Source of the DNA: an uncultured Eubacteriales bacterium | GTDB taxonomy: Bacteria; Bacillota; Clostridia; Oscillospirales; Oscillospiraceae | Length of the DNA: 64,000 nt | Assembly (NCBI GenBank): GCA_900544975.1 | Contig: UQXI01000001.1 | Coordinates: forward strand, 1 to 64,000 | Reading direction: 5' to 3' | Shown: positions 18,511 through 26,068 of the stretch, piece after piece | How positions within the stretch are numbered: the stretch's first letter is position 1 | Layout: each line of letters opens with the position of its first letter | Notes under the pieces: model-generated | Seen by the model: the letters and a program-made list of their open reading frames with translations, nothing else | What the model was told of the DNA's origin: nothing | Databases searched by the model: none | Position numbers and translations under genes: made by a program

Positions 18511-19073
18511 AATACGTTTGGCTTGTCTTATTTTTGGCCGCCGTGTTTGGCCTGTGCTTTTTGGCAGACCGATGCATTGGCAAAGTGCAGGCGCGGGCGC
18601 AACGGCGGCCGGCTGTGCGGCTCCCTCTGCGCTATCCCCTGCTCAGTGTTCTCCTCCTGCTGGTCGCTCCGGTTTCCGCCTGGTATGGCATCACACACGC
18701 AGCGCCTCTGTTTGTCGCCGGGGCCGTCCTGCTGGCAGGAATTTCCCTTTACGCTGCCTGGACCTACCATCGAACTGGAATTGATTACACCAGCGACTGC
18801 TTCACTTTTCGCGCAGGCAGCCAGAAGAGGACCTTCCGGTTCAGCCAAATCCAGGGGCAGCGGGTGGCCATCTCCCGCCGGACCGTCTGCCTGGTTCTGT
18901 GCACGGAGGAAGGAAATGTGGTCCTCTACAACAACATGCAGGGCTTTTCAGCTTTCCTGGAAACCGCTTACACCAATTGGTGCCGTCAAAGGGGTCTGGA
19001 TCCCCAGGCCCAGGACTGGCACAATCCCGCAGACCACCGCTGGTTTCCCGACCAGCCCGATGAAACACATTAG
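18507..19073 (+). CDS. Membrane protein with PH-like C-terminal domain, unknown function
   Basis: 188 residues. One N-terminal transmembrane segment (about 3-20), then two hydrophobic segments around 45-85, then a soluble part of short strands (YTSDCFTFRAGSQKRTFRFS onward) ending in a helix, as in bacterial PH-like domains. ATG overlaps the cyclo-ligase stop, so it is translationally coupled. The tail is rich in H, W, P and D. I do not recognise a named family with confidence. Confidence 0.7.
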   Translation: MKYVWLVLFLAAVFGLCFLADRCIGKVQARAQRRPAVRLPLRYPLLSVLLLLVAPVSAWYGITHAAPLFVAGAVLLAGISLYAAWTYHRTGIDYTSDCFTFRAGSQKRTFRFSQIQGQRVAISRRTVCLVLCTEEGNVVLYNNMQGFSAFLETAYTNWCRQRGLDPQAQDWHNPADHRWFPDQPDETH

Positions 19074-19082
19074 GAGGCCTTT

Positions 19083-19721
19083 ATGCAACATATTCCTCAG
19101 GGAGAAACCCGGGAGCTGGAGCTGCTCCCTTTTGACGACGCCCTCCGCCTGGCACAGGAGCCAGCGCCGGACTATGACGTGAGCCGCTGGCTCTATGTTC
19201 CCAAGGTCTACAGCGAATACCGGTACATATTGGGGACCCGGGGGAAAAAGCCCCTCATTTGCATGGGCATCAACCCCTCTACTGCCATCCCGGACCGGCT
19301 GGACAATACGCTCAAATCCGTAGAGCGCATCGCCCTGGCAAACGGTTATGACAGTTTCCTGATGTTCAACGTCTATGCCCAACGGGCCACCGATCCAGAC
19401 GCCATGGAGCGCCGCTGCAATGACATCCTGCACCAAGAGAACCTGAAGGCGTTTCAGTATCTCCTGTCCCTCAGTCCCCAGCCTGCCATCTGGGCCGCCT
19501 GGGGCGCCATCATTGAGAAACGGGATTACCTGGCCACATGCCTGTCCGATCAGATCGCCCTGGGCCAGGCAGCAGACGCCCAGTGGTTTACCGCCGGTCC
19601 CATCTCCAAAAGGGGCCATCCACATCATCCGCTCTATCTCCGGAAGGATGCGGCTTTGGATCCCTTCGATCCGGAACTCTACTGCCGGAACATCCTCCGG
19701 GTGCCCGTCACAGCAAAATAG
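19083..19721 (+). CDS. DUF1643 family protein
   Basis: 212 residues with an AGGAGG site before the ATG and 9 bases after the preceding gene. It carries the DUF1643 hallmark ICMGINPSTA followed by a conserved Asp and Thr (DRLDNTLKS), a later WAAWGA motif and a C-terminal KRGHPHHPLYL segment. The biochemical role of the family is not established. Third gene of the cyclo-ligase run. Confidence 0.8.
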   Translation: MQHIPQGETRELELLPFDDALRLAQEPAPDYDVSRWLYVPKVYSEYRYILGTRGKKPLICMGINPSTAIPDRLDNTLKSVERIALANGYDSFLMFNVYAQRATDPDAMERRCNDILHQENLKAFQYLLSLSPQPAIWAAWGAIIEKRDYLATCLSDQIALGQAADAQWFTAGPISKRGHPHHPLYLRKDAALDPFDPELYCRNILRVPVTAK

Positions 19722-19732
19722 CATATCACAGC

Positions 19733-19784
19733 AAAAACAACCACGCCGGGAAAGGAGGCGTTCCTTCCCTGACGTGGTTATTTT
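19733..19784. terminator. Bidirectional terminator between the DUF1643 gene and the small minus-strand ORFs
   Basis: Outer stem AACCACG (19739-19745) with CGTGGTT (19773-19779), inner stem GGGAAAGGA/TTCCTTCCC. Minus strand ends in a TTTTT run (19733-19737); plus strand ends in ATTTTC. Confidence 0.75.
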
Positions 19785-19788
19785 CATG

Positions 19789-19947
19789 TTATGAAATCCC
19801 AGCCACTGGGGACTTGGCATGCACTTCGTCACGCTTTGTATGCTGCGGCTTCTTTGGCTCCCGCTCCGGCGCGAGACAAATGCCGCCCCGTCCCAGCCAA
19901 GGGCAGGCACCTTCCCGCCCTCGGCGGCAGTCATAGCACCGCATCAT
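19789..19947 (-). CDS. Small cysteine-containing protein, 52 residues
   Basis: Frame from ATGATG at 19947 to TAA at 19789, starting with no gap after the stop of the ORF upstream (TAAATGATG). The N-terminus has a CYDC pair and two more cysteines (MMRCYDCRRG ... ACPW ... GICLAP), a possible metal-binding or redox cluster; the C-terminal half is basic. It ends at the terminator with a proper minus-strand T run, which supports a transcript here. No recognised family; could be the second half of one gene split by a frameshift. Confidence 0.45.
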   Translation of the reverse strand: MMRCYDCRRGREGACPWLGRGGICLAPEREPKKPQHTKRDEVHAKSPVAGIS

Positions 19948-20061
19948 TTAGCCCCGGCGGTGGCACTCACCCCGGCTACCGGGAACCGCGCTGTGGATGA
20001 CCGGAGGCTTGGGATCCTTTGCCTCCCAGGCAATGGTCTCTCGTTTTTCTTCGTCCTTCAT
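19948..20061 (-). CDS. Small hydrophilic protein, 37 residues
   Basis: ATG at 20061 with AGGAGG 7 bases upstream (a second ATG directly before it is only 4 bases from the site). Starts MKDEEKRETIAWEAKDPKPP and ends near a single cysteine. Not recognised. The strong ribosome site is the main evidence; it lies in tandem with the 52-residue ORF. Confidence 0.45.
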   Translation of the reverse strand: MKDEEKRETIAWEAKDPKPPVIHSAVPGSRGECHRRG

Positions 20062-20241
20062 CATGCACCCTCCTCAGAAAGATACTACCTATAGGTTGCA
20101 GAAAACGGCGAAATTTATGCACCACTTTGCAGTTCTTCCATTTCATTCCCCGGGAAAACGTGACTGCACCGTATAGAATCCTCCAATTTGTTCCATACTA
20201 AAGGACAGAACGCCGCCAGTGCGGCATGGGAGGTACAGCAT

Positions 20242-20670
20242 ATGAAAGTCAAGGACGTCATGACTCCCCGAGTCATCCGGGTGGGCCCCGAAGAACCAGC
20301 TGCCGTAGCCGCCAGAATGTTGGCCCGCTATAACGTAGGCGCATTGCCAGTCTGCGATGAAAATGGAAAAATCTGTGGAATGATCACAGACCGGGACATC
20401 GTCCTGCGGTGCGTCGCCGCAGACCGCAATCCGGAAAAGGTCCCTGTGCGTCATATTATGACGGGACGCGTGGTGACGGTCGGCGCAGACATGAGCCTGG
20501 CCGCTGCCGCAGAAAAAATGGCCAGAGAGCAGATCCGGCGGCTCCCAGTGGAAGAGCAGGGCAAGTTATGCGGCATGGTCACCTTAGGCGACCTGGCCAA
20601 CGCCCCGGAATACGCCATGGAGGCCGCAGAAGCCTTCGGCCAAATCTGCTCCGGCGTCAGCAACCGCTGA
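20242..20670 (+). CDS. CBS-pair domain protein
   Basis: 142 residues consisting of two CBS domains (about 4-58 and 67-125), each starting with a typical V(K/R)(D/H)(V/I)MT segment (KVKDVMTPRV, RHIMTGRVVTV) and carrying the D(R/L)D-type end (ITDRDIVLR, VTLGDLAN). Such stand-alone pairs bind adenine nucleotides and act as energy or ligand sensors; the ligand here is unknown. The start at 20242 follows GGGAGG; the 18 codons upstream lack a site. Confidence 0.85.
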   Translation: MKVKDVMTPRVIRVGPEEPAAVAARMLARYNVGALPVCDENGKICGMITDRDIVLRCVAADRNPEKVPVRHIMTGRVVTVGADMSLAAAAEKMAREQIRRLPVEEQGKLCGMVTLGDLANAPEYAMEAAEAFGQICSGVSNR

Positions 20671-20804
20671 TCGCCCAGTAAAAGCAGACACCATTCTTCA
20701 TAAAACACCCATACAGTTTCCCCACCCTTCGGCCACTCCACCCCAAAATCGAACCCCCTCGCCGGACCACTTTGCAAAAAAAGGAAAAACTCGCTTTTTC
20801 CCTC

Positions 20805-20833
20805 TTGACAAATGGTCCGGCGCCTATTATAAT
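20805..20833 (+). promoter_or_regulatory. Promoter of tRNA-Val
   Basis: Consensus -35 TTGACA (20805-20810), 17-base spacer, -10 TATAAT (20828-20833), 17 bases before the tRNA. Confidence 0.85.
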
Positions 20834-20850
20834 GTCTACTGTTGTGAGAT

Positions 20851-20926
20851 GGACGATTAGCTCAGCTGGTAGAGCATTCGCTTGACGTGCGAAGGGTCAG
20901 CGGTTCGAGTCCGTTATCGTCCACCA
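20851..20926 (+). tRNA. tRNA-Val (anticodon GAC)
   Basis: 76 bases with a 7-base acceptor stem GGACGAT/ATCGTCC, D-arm TAGCTCAGCTGGTAGAGCA, anticodon stem TTCGC/GCGAA enclosing loop TTGACGT (anticodon GAC, reading GUC/GUU), T-arm with GGTTCGAGTCC and an encoded CCA. A single tRNA, own promoter and own terminator. Confidence 0.95.
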
Positions 20927-20930
20927 ACAA

Positions 20931-20958
20931 AGCACCACCTGCAAAGGTGGTGCTTTTT
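20931..20958 (+). terminator. Terminator of tRNA-Val
   Basis: Perfect 10-base stem AGCACCACCT/AGGTGGTGCT with loop GCAA followed by TTTT. Confidence 0.9.
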
Positions 20959-21065
20959 CTGTGTTTTCCTGCTTTTCTTCTGTGTTCTTTGCCAGAAATG
21001 TTCCCTTTTTCACCCTTGTGCATTTCGACGGTGGTTTTTGGCTGCCTTTATCATTTTCGACTGTA

Positions 21066-21117
21066 ATAAATCCCCTAGAGCTGGCCTCTTGAACATGCTC
21101 CAGGGGGGATTTTTATT
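21066..21117 (+). terminator. Terminator-like hairpin, related copy at 30430-30485
   Basis: AAATCCCC ... GGGGGGATTTTTATT stem with T run. The loop (AGAGCTGGCCT) matches the loop of the hairpin at 30430-30485, so the two share ancestry. No plus-strand gene ends just before it. Confidence 0.55.
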
Positions 21118-21161
21118 CGTCCAATTGCAGTTAGAAACGTCTCACAGTGGGGTTGTCTTCA

Positions 21162-21404
21162 CTATTTGCTGTCAATTGCTCCTCCGTAGGGTTGGTTTCG
21201 CCAGCAGGCAGGGCGTATAGGAAAGCTCCCGTCCCGCATCCCCGCCTCCGCATGGCGGCGATACCCTCCACATAAATCTGTATGTTGGCCAGTAGCTTGA
21301 CAAATCAGCAGGTCAATTATTTCGTCACTCAAATGCATGCCTGCAAGATTGGTATTTTGGCGATCTTTCATTTCAGACGGTACCAGTCGATAGTCAGTGG
21401 TCAC
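21162..21404 (-). CDS. Hypothetical protein, 80 residues, possibly coupled to the gene upstream
   Basis: GTG start overlaps the stop of the 161-residue gene by four bases (GTGA), which suggests translational coupling. No ribosome site close to the GTG and no recognised motif. Could be a chance open frame. Confidence 0.3.
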   Translation of the reverse strand: MTTDYRLVPSEMKDRQNTNLAGMHLSDEIIDLLICQATGQHTDLCGGYRRHAEAGMRDGSFPIRPACWRNQPYGGAIDSK

Positions 21405-21886
21405 GTTGAGTTATATGTTAAAATGTCCTCGCTGAAAGGGAAAAAATTTAAGAACTCCTGCGTCAAACCTTCCTGCTTGCTGAAAAATAAAGTTAATGTA
21501 CTATCCCAAGCAACAATCTCAATGGTCGCCAATGGGTGCTGAATAGAAACGGGATTTATCCAAAATCCCCTGTATCCATCTGCATATGGTTGAGGATATT
21601 TTAGAACTTCTGACAAAGCAATCCCTTTCTCAAAACCAGATAGAACGGCCCAAGCCCACTGCTGGTCGTCTTCTCGAACAATCTGGCTCAATTCTTCGCC
21701 TGTCAGCCAGCAATAGCCCTTGTCACTGCAATATTCCTCAATCTTTCGTGGCACGTAGTATATATCAGTAATTAGCCAATTATATCTAACTTGTTTATTA
21801 TTTATTGCTTCAAATACTTTTCCAATTTTTGTGTAGCCCTTTTCGTCTTTTTCGTCAATCGCGCCATATACCATCTCTGCCATCAT
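21401..21886 (-). CDS. Hypothetical protein, 161 residues, in an AT-rich island
   Basis: Soluble alpha/beta-type protein with no signal peptide or membrane segment; phrases such as YNWLITDIYYVPRKIEEY and a Trp-rich middle (QQWAWAVLSGFEKG) are reminiscent of small immunity-type or DUF2691-like proteins, but I cannot assign it. Codon use is far more AT-rich than the neighbours, and about 150 bases upstream are nearly all A and T, consistent with recent acquisition. TAAGGA lies just before the ATG cluster. The promoter left at 22037-22064 points into this gene. Confidence 0.65.
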   Translation of the reverse strand: MMAEMVYGAIDEKDEKGYTKIGKVFEAINNKQVRYNWLITDIYYVPRKIEEYCSDKGYCWLTGEELSQIVREDDQQWAWAVLSGFEKGIALSEVLKYPQPYADGYRGFWINPVSIQHPLATIEIVAWDSTLTLFFSKQEGLTQEFLNFFPFSEDILTYNST

Positions 21887-22023
21887 CCTTACTTAAATAA
21901 AACATATTGTTATATTAATTTAAAACCTTATATAAGTTTTATATTATTTTTTTAAATCTATTTGAATTTTATAAGTACTTAATATATTATCTTTAGTAGC
22001 ACTTTTCATAGTTGAAAAAACCT

Positions 22024-22137
22024 CTTCTCATTCTTTAGTATATTATTTCCGCTAGTTCTGTCAAGATTATAAAAGCGCCTTCATCCACTCTATCTCCTTC
22101 CCCAGTAGTTCACAATTGCCTGCTGTTGACCGCTGTG
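22024..22137 (-). repeat. Stranded copy of the transposase-gene promoter region
   Basis: Closely matches 30271-30384, the 5' flank of the PD-(D/E)XK gene. It keeps -35 TTGACA (22059-22064) and -10 TATACT (22037-22042), but with a 16-base rather than 17-base spacer. Similarity stops at the point where the ribosome site and start codon lie in the other copy; AT-rich DNA and the 161-residue gene follow instead. Confidence 0.75.
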
Positions 22138-22194
22138 CTGTCCACCCAGATTACCAAAGCCATCCTGGAATTCTTGTGCATTACGGATTGTCAT
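22090..22194 (-). CDS. Small ORF, 34 residues
   Basis: ATG at 22194 preceded by AGGAG at 6 bases; reads MTIRNAQEFQDGF ... and ends in QQQAIVNYWGRR. The last third overlaps the repeat, and the copy at 30 kb preserves the same ending (AIVNFWGRR, then a stop), so that ending was once translated or is part of a conserved leader. Function unknown. Upstream to 22307 I see nothing else. Confidence 0.35.
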   Translation of the reverse strand: MTIRNAQEFQDGFGNLGGQHSGQQQAIVNYWGRR

Positions 22195-22307
22195 CGTCAA
22201 CTCCTCTCAATCGCATATCTTCCAGTCCCGAGACCGCAAACTCTTCCGTATGAACTGGGATCAACACATCTATAGCTGCCACCTATTTCATTGCGTTTCC
22301 GTGCTGC

Positions 22308-23072
22308 TCAATCAACCAGAGTAGGCCACTCGCCCACTCGTTCGCAATACACAACATACCGGTATCGCCCACCGGAGCCATAGGGATGACAGGTGAGCAG
22401 CGTCACCAAATCCCGGCCTGGCTGTACAAGAATTTCTTCAACTTCGTTGGGTTCTATGACCTTGATTTCCACCACCTGATAAGTAAGCGTCTCCCACAGG
22501 TTGCAGATTGTCATCTCATCTCCCACTTCCAACTGCTCTATGTGCCGGAAAAACAGCGCTCCATACCAGCCCCGATGCCCGGCCAGGACGCAATTGGTGT
22601 TGCTCCCGCCAATGGGCATGGAGGTTTGGGACAGCTGAGCTGCTCCGGAAGCCAGGTGCTCCGCCGTTGCTCCCAGATAAATGGGCAGCTCCAAATCCAT
22701 CTTCGGTATGGTTAAAATACCCACCATGCCGTCCGGAACCCCGTATTCCGCCAGGTCAAACACCGGCGCTTGATAGGACCAGGGATCACACAAACCGGAC
22801 TGTCCGTCTACCCAAATGTCCTGATTGTAGGCCCTCATGGCCTCCAGCAGCTCCGGATATGGTGTGGTAGTTTCTGTGACCTCCGTCGATTCTGATGCGA
22901 GCTGGGGCTTCTGCGGCGCAGATTCCTGGGTCCTGTTCCGGAAGCTCTGGACAATTTGGTGGATTTTCTGCTCCTCCTGCCAAGCGTGCCAGGTGGGATA
23001 CAGCAGCACCCCAATGCCCGTCAGTAGAAACATGAAACACAGCAGAAGCAGTACCGCTTGTCGTTTCCTCAT
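22308..23072 (-). CDS. Class C (pilin-polymerising type) sortase, DPW lid, no C-terminal anchor
   Basis: 254 residues from the ATG at 23072 (GGGGGG upstream; overlaps the previous stop as ATGA). N-terminal membrane segment about 6-25; class C lid motif DPW at 96-98; catalytic His166 (AGHRG), Cys228 (TLLTC) and a downstream Arg in GGRYRY. Sortases of this class join pilin subunits through Lys-Thr isopeptide bonds or attach them to the wall. Unlike its partner it lacks a C-terminal transmembrane helix. Last gene of the pilus operon. Confidence 0.9.
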   Translation of the reverse strand: MRKRQAVLLLLCFMFLLTGIGVLLYPTWHAWQEEQKIHQIVQSFRNRTQESAPQKPQLASESTEVTETTTPYPELLEAMRAYNQDIWVDGQSGLCDPWSYQAPVFDLAEYGVPDGMVGILTIPKMDLELPIYLGATAEHLASGAAQLSQTSMPIGGSNTNCVLAGHRGWYGALFFRHIEQLEVGDEMTICNLWETLTYQVVEIKVIEPNEVEEILVQPGRDLVTLLTCHPYGSGGRYRYVVYCERVGEWPTLVD

Positions 23073-23947
23073 GCCGGATCCCCCCGATTCTTTCTGGAGA
23101 TCCGCTTTATCACCCATCTGGTCAGAACGAATATCCACACTGCGCCCAGGAAGATTCCCAGACCAACCAGAATGCCTTGCCAGTATTTTTCCTGCCAAGT
23201 GGACTTCGCCACAACTTCTTTTTGGGAAGGATGTGCCTCCGTGGAGAGGCTATGTTCCACCTCCACTCTGTGCCCGCGAACCAGTAGCCGGTGGGTATTC
23301 ACTCCATAGGGCACACAGGTCAGTAAGGTCACGTAATCCCCTTCCGGTTCGATTTTCAGATACTCAATTTCCGAGGGCAATACCGTCACAATCCGGTCCA
23401 CCTCATAGTCCAGAACTTCATCCAGTACATGGATGGAAAATCGGTCTCCCGCTTTCAGTTGGTCCAAATCCGTGAACATTCTGGCAGTGGCCATGGCGCT
23501 GTGGGCGGAAATCACAGCATGGGTTCCCTCGCCGCCAATGGGAAATGAGGAATTGGGCATGTGCCCCGCCCCCTGGGAGAGAGAATCCTCCCCCGTCCCG
23601 TGGTAGATGGGCAGCATCACATCAATGCTGGGAATCTCCACATATCCCATCATCCCCGTTCCGGTAGTGTCCAGGATCTCTTCGTAAGGAATGCCATCCT
23701 CGGTTGTGCCACCCAGGAGCGTTCCCTCCGCCAGCTCCCGGTTATACCGTTCTGCAACCGCCCGGTCCGCCTCCAGATCTTCCTTTGGGGTTTCATTCAG
23801 GATCTCCTGGAACTGGGTCCGAACCTCCGATTGGTGGCGTTCCATGTAGGAACTGCTCAGCATGGGATAAATCACAAGGCCAACTCCCACCAGCAAAATC
23901 AGCAGCAGCGCCACCATCAGCAGCACAAACAATCCCTTCTTTTTCAA
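23069..23947 (-). CDS. Class C sortase with C-terminal membrane anchor
   Basis: 292 residues from a TTG start (LKKKGLFVLL) with AGGGGGC 7 bases upstream; an ATG seven codons earlier is possible. N-terminal hydrophobic segment about 4-25, catalytic Cys211 (TLLTC) with Arg220, and His in SAHSA. A second membrane helix near the C-terminus (GILVGLGIFLGAVWIFVL) is followed by a basic tail. No DPW/DPF lid is visible; DGIPYEEIL occupies that place. Lies between the backbone pilin and the second sortase, so it is the likely pilus polymerase. Confidence 0.9.
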   Translation of the reverse strand: MKKKGLFVLLMVALLLILLVGVGLVIYPMLSSSYMERHQSEVRTQFQEILNETPKEDLEADRAVAERYNRELAEGTLLGGTTEDGIPYEEILDTTGTGMMGYVEIPSIDVMLPIYHGTGEDSLSQGAGHMPNSSFPIGGEGTHAVISAHSAMATARMFTDLDQLKAGDRFSIHVLDEVLDYEVDRIVTVLPSEIEYLKIEPEGDYVTLLTCVPYGVNTHRLLVRGHRVEVEHSLSTEAHPSQKEVVAKSTWQEKYWQGILVGLGIFLGAVWIFVLTRWVIKRISRKNRGDPA

Positions 23948-24057
23948 ACACACCTGCCCCCTTTGCATCACATGTGGTACTGGGCAAAGCGCCCGGAGAT
24001 GGCTCTCCGGGCGCTTTGTCAGTTTGTTTTGAAATCCGCAGTTTCGGAATCCAGAAC

Positions 24058-25968
24058 TTACTGAGCGCGCTTTTTCCGTCTGGAGGCAATTGCCAGCACA
24101 ATGCAAACAGCTGCCAGGCAGATCAGCACAGAACCGCAGACCGCAAACATCCAGGTGCCGTGGTCACCAGTCTTGGGCAGGTCAAAACCCTTGGTGTTCA
24201 CCACAGTCAGGGGGACTATGGCGCTGAAGGAGCCGTTGTCCTCCGTCATGGTCACAGCATCACCGTTGACCGTGGCCACAGCCGTCACGCCTTCCTTGCC
24301 GCAGACAGGGCAGATTTTCCCGTCTCCCTTCGTGGTGATCACTACCTTCACGGAATCCTTCAGGAGGGTGTACCCTGCATCCGTGGCAACCTCTGTGATG
24401 GTGTAAGCGTCATCCTCCAGACCCTTGACAATGACCTTGCCAGGCTGGCCACCTGCCGAAACAGGCACAAACTTGGTGGCGTCCGCTTCCTCCGCCACAT
24501 GATCTGTCACGTAGTAGACCCCTTCTGCCTCGTTCAGCTGAGCCTGGACCCAGTAGTTGTCGGTATCGTTGTGTAGAACGAACTGTACCTTGCCAAAGTT
24601 TCCATTGCTGTCGCTGAACTTCTTGGTCAGGTCCAGACCATAGGTGTAGAAATGGCAATCGTCTTCCAGCGTATCATAGTAGTCGGTGTTGGTGCGCTTC
24701 CAAGTCAGCTGCACCTCGTTGGGGTTGCCGTCATCCCCGTAGACCACATCGGCGGACGAATGGACGGTGCAGGTATAGGTGATGCGGACGGTGCACTCCG
24801 AATAGCCCCGGTACAGGCTGGTGGAGTCATAAACTGTGGTGGCGTTATTGATCTCGTCCAGGCCGGAAGCGGTCATGGAGATGGTCATAGTGCTGGCGTC
24901 CTCGTCCGCCGTGCCATACGATACGGAGAACTTCCCGGAAGACTCATCCCACTCAGTGACCTTCTGGGTGCAGGCAGCATCCTGGAACCACTCCAGTTTG
25001 ACGTCCTGTTTGTTGTACACAAGGCCTTTGCTGAGTGTATCGACAAAGGTGTATGTAGTGAGGGCCGTGGCATTGGAGGTGATGGTGGGCAGGGTGGAGA
25101 TGATCTGATAGTCCACCACATCCCCGTCAGAGCCGGTGCCGGTGTGGGCGTAGCCATCTGTGATATCGTCTGTAGCGCCGTTATGCTTGCCAGTGTCAGG
25201 TTTGGATTCCCGCAAGGTCTTCTCCAGGGTGGGCATATCCGTCTCATTCTTGGGGTAGACTGTGACGTCGTAGTTCCAATCCTGGCCGTCGATGGCCGTC
25301 ATCGGCAGGGATACGAAGAAGGGGGCTGTGGTTTGAAACACATTCTCGGGAACGTAAGTTTCCACCACCAAATACAGGCCCAGATCCAGGCCGGTAGCGC
25401 CGGAATGACCGGCTTCATCGGTCTCAGGTAGCGCTACACCGCCTTGATCGGCCACAAACTGTTCCAACGCGTTCTTTAGGTTGGAAGAATTTTCCTGCAG
25501 CTTCGTCGCCAGAGCATTCACAAGCACATCGGAGACGAAGTATAAGGTCTGATTCTCCACACGGTAGGCATCCTCCTCTGTCAGGCCCAGAGCGGCGAGC
25601 AGTTGCGAAGTGGCGGCATGGTCATCCATGGCATAAAGCACCATATCCTTGTAGCCGTCTTCCTCCAGGGCAGAATAAGTGGTGATATCCGCAACCTTCA
25701 CATAGGTAAAGACCACACCCTGCAGGGCGTAAGGCGCCAGGGCTTCCTCTACAGCTTGATCCGGCCGTCCAGTGGACACATAGGTGTCCCACTCCAGAAG
25801 CCCAGCCTCATTGGCGGCGGTGAAGTCATATTTGTATAGATCCAGGCTGGCCGTTCGGCTTGTGTCAATGGTGGCGGCAGAGGCGGTGGCGGCAAAGGCC
25901 ACAGAAGCCAGGCTCAGGCACAGGGCCAGAACCAGGCATAAAGAGAAGAGCTTTTTCAAATATTTCAT
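24058..25968 (-). CDS. Backbone (major) pilin, SpaA/FimA type
   Basis: 636 residues. Signal peptide about 1-27; pilin motif YDVTVYPK at 233-240 (Lys240 the expected linkage residue); an E-box-like YLVVETYVP near 199-207; Cna_B-type isopeptide folds through the C-terminal half (TITEVAT segment); sorting signal LPKTG at 597-601, hydrophobic helix and basic tail RRKKR. It forms the covalent shaft of a sortase-built pilus exported and assembled at the cell surface. Starts 100 bases after the tip adhesin gene; 110 bases separate it from the first sortase. Confidence 0.93.
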   Translation of the reverse strand: MKYLKKLFSLCLVLALCLSLASVAFAATASAATIDTSRTASLDLYKYDFTAANEAGLLEWDTYVSTGRPDQAVEEALAPYALQGVVFTYVKVADITTYSALEEDGYKDMVLYAMDDHAATSQLLAALGLTEEDAYRVENQTLYFVSDVLVNALATKLQENSSNLKNALEQFVADQGGVALPETDEAGHSGATGLDLGLYLVVETYVPENVFQTTAPFFVSLPMTAIDGQDWNYDVTVYPKNETDMPTLEKTLRESKPDTGKHNGATDDITDGYAHTGTGSDGDVVDYQIISTLPTITSNATALTTYTFVDTLSKGLVYNKQDVKLEWFQDAACTQKVTEWDESSGKFSVSYGTADEDASTMTISMTASGLDEINNATTVYDSTSLYRGYSECTVRITYTCTVHSSADVVYGDDGNPNEVQLTWKRTNTDYYDTLEDDCHFYTYGLDLTKKFSDSNGNFGKVQFVLHNDTDNYWVQAQLNEAEGVYYVTDHVAEEADATKFVPVSAGGQPGKVIVKGLEDDAYTITEVATDAGYTLLKDSVKVVITTKGDGKICPVCGKEGVTAVATVNGDAVTMTEDNGSFSAIVPLTVVNTKGFDLPKTGDHGTWMFAVCGSVLICLAAVCIVLAIASRRKKRAQ

Positions 25969-26068
25969 GGTTTTTATCCTTTCTTACTGAATTTTTGAGC
26001 TCAGAATCACAGAGGTCCGAGGCACCCGGGGGAGAGTCCCGACCTTGGTAATCGTGACAGGTCACAGG

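Noticed and set aside
18948..19934. 328-codon minus-strand frame opposite the DUF1643 gene
   Set aside because: Shadow of the plus-strand genes; crosses the terminator at 19733-19784 and has no recognisable motif.
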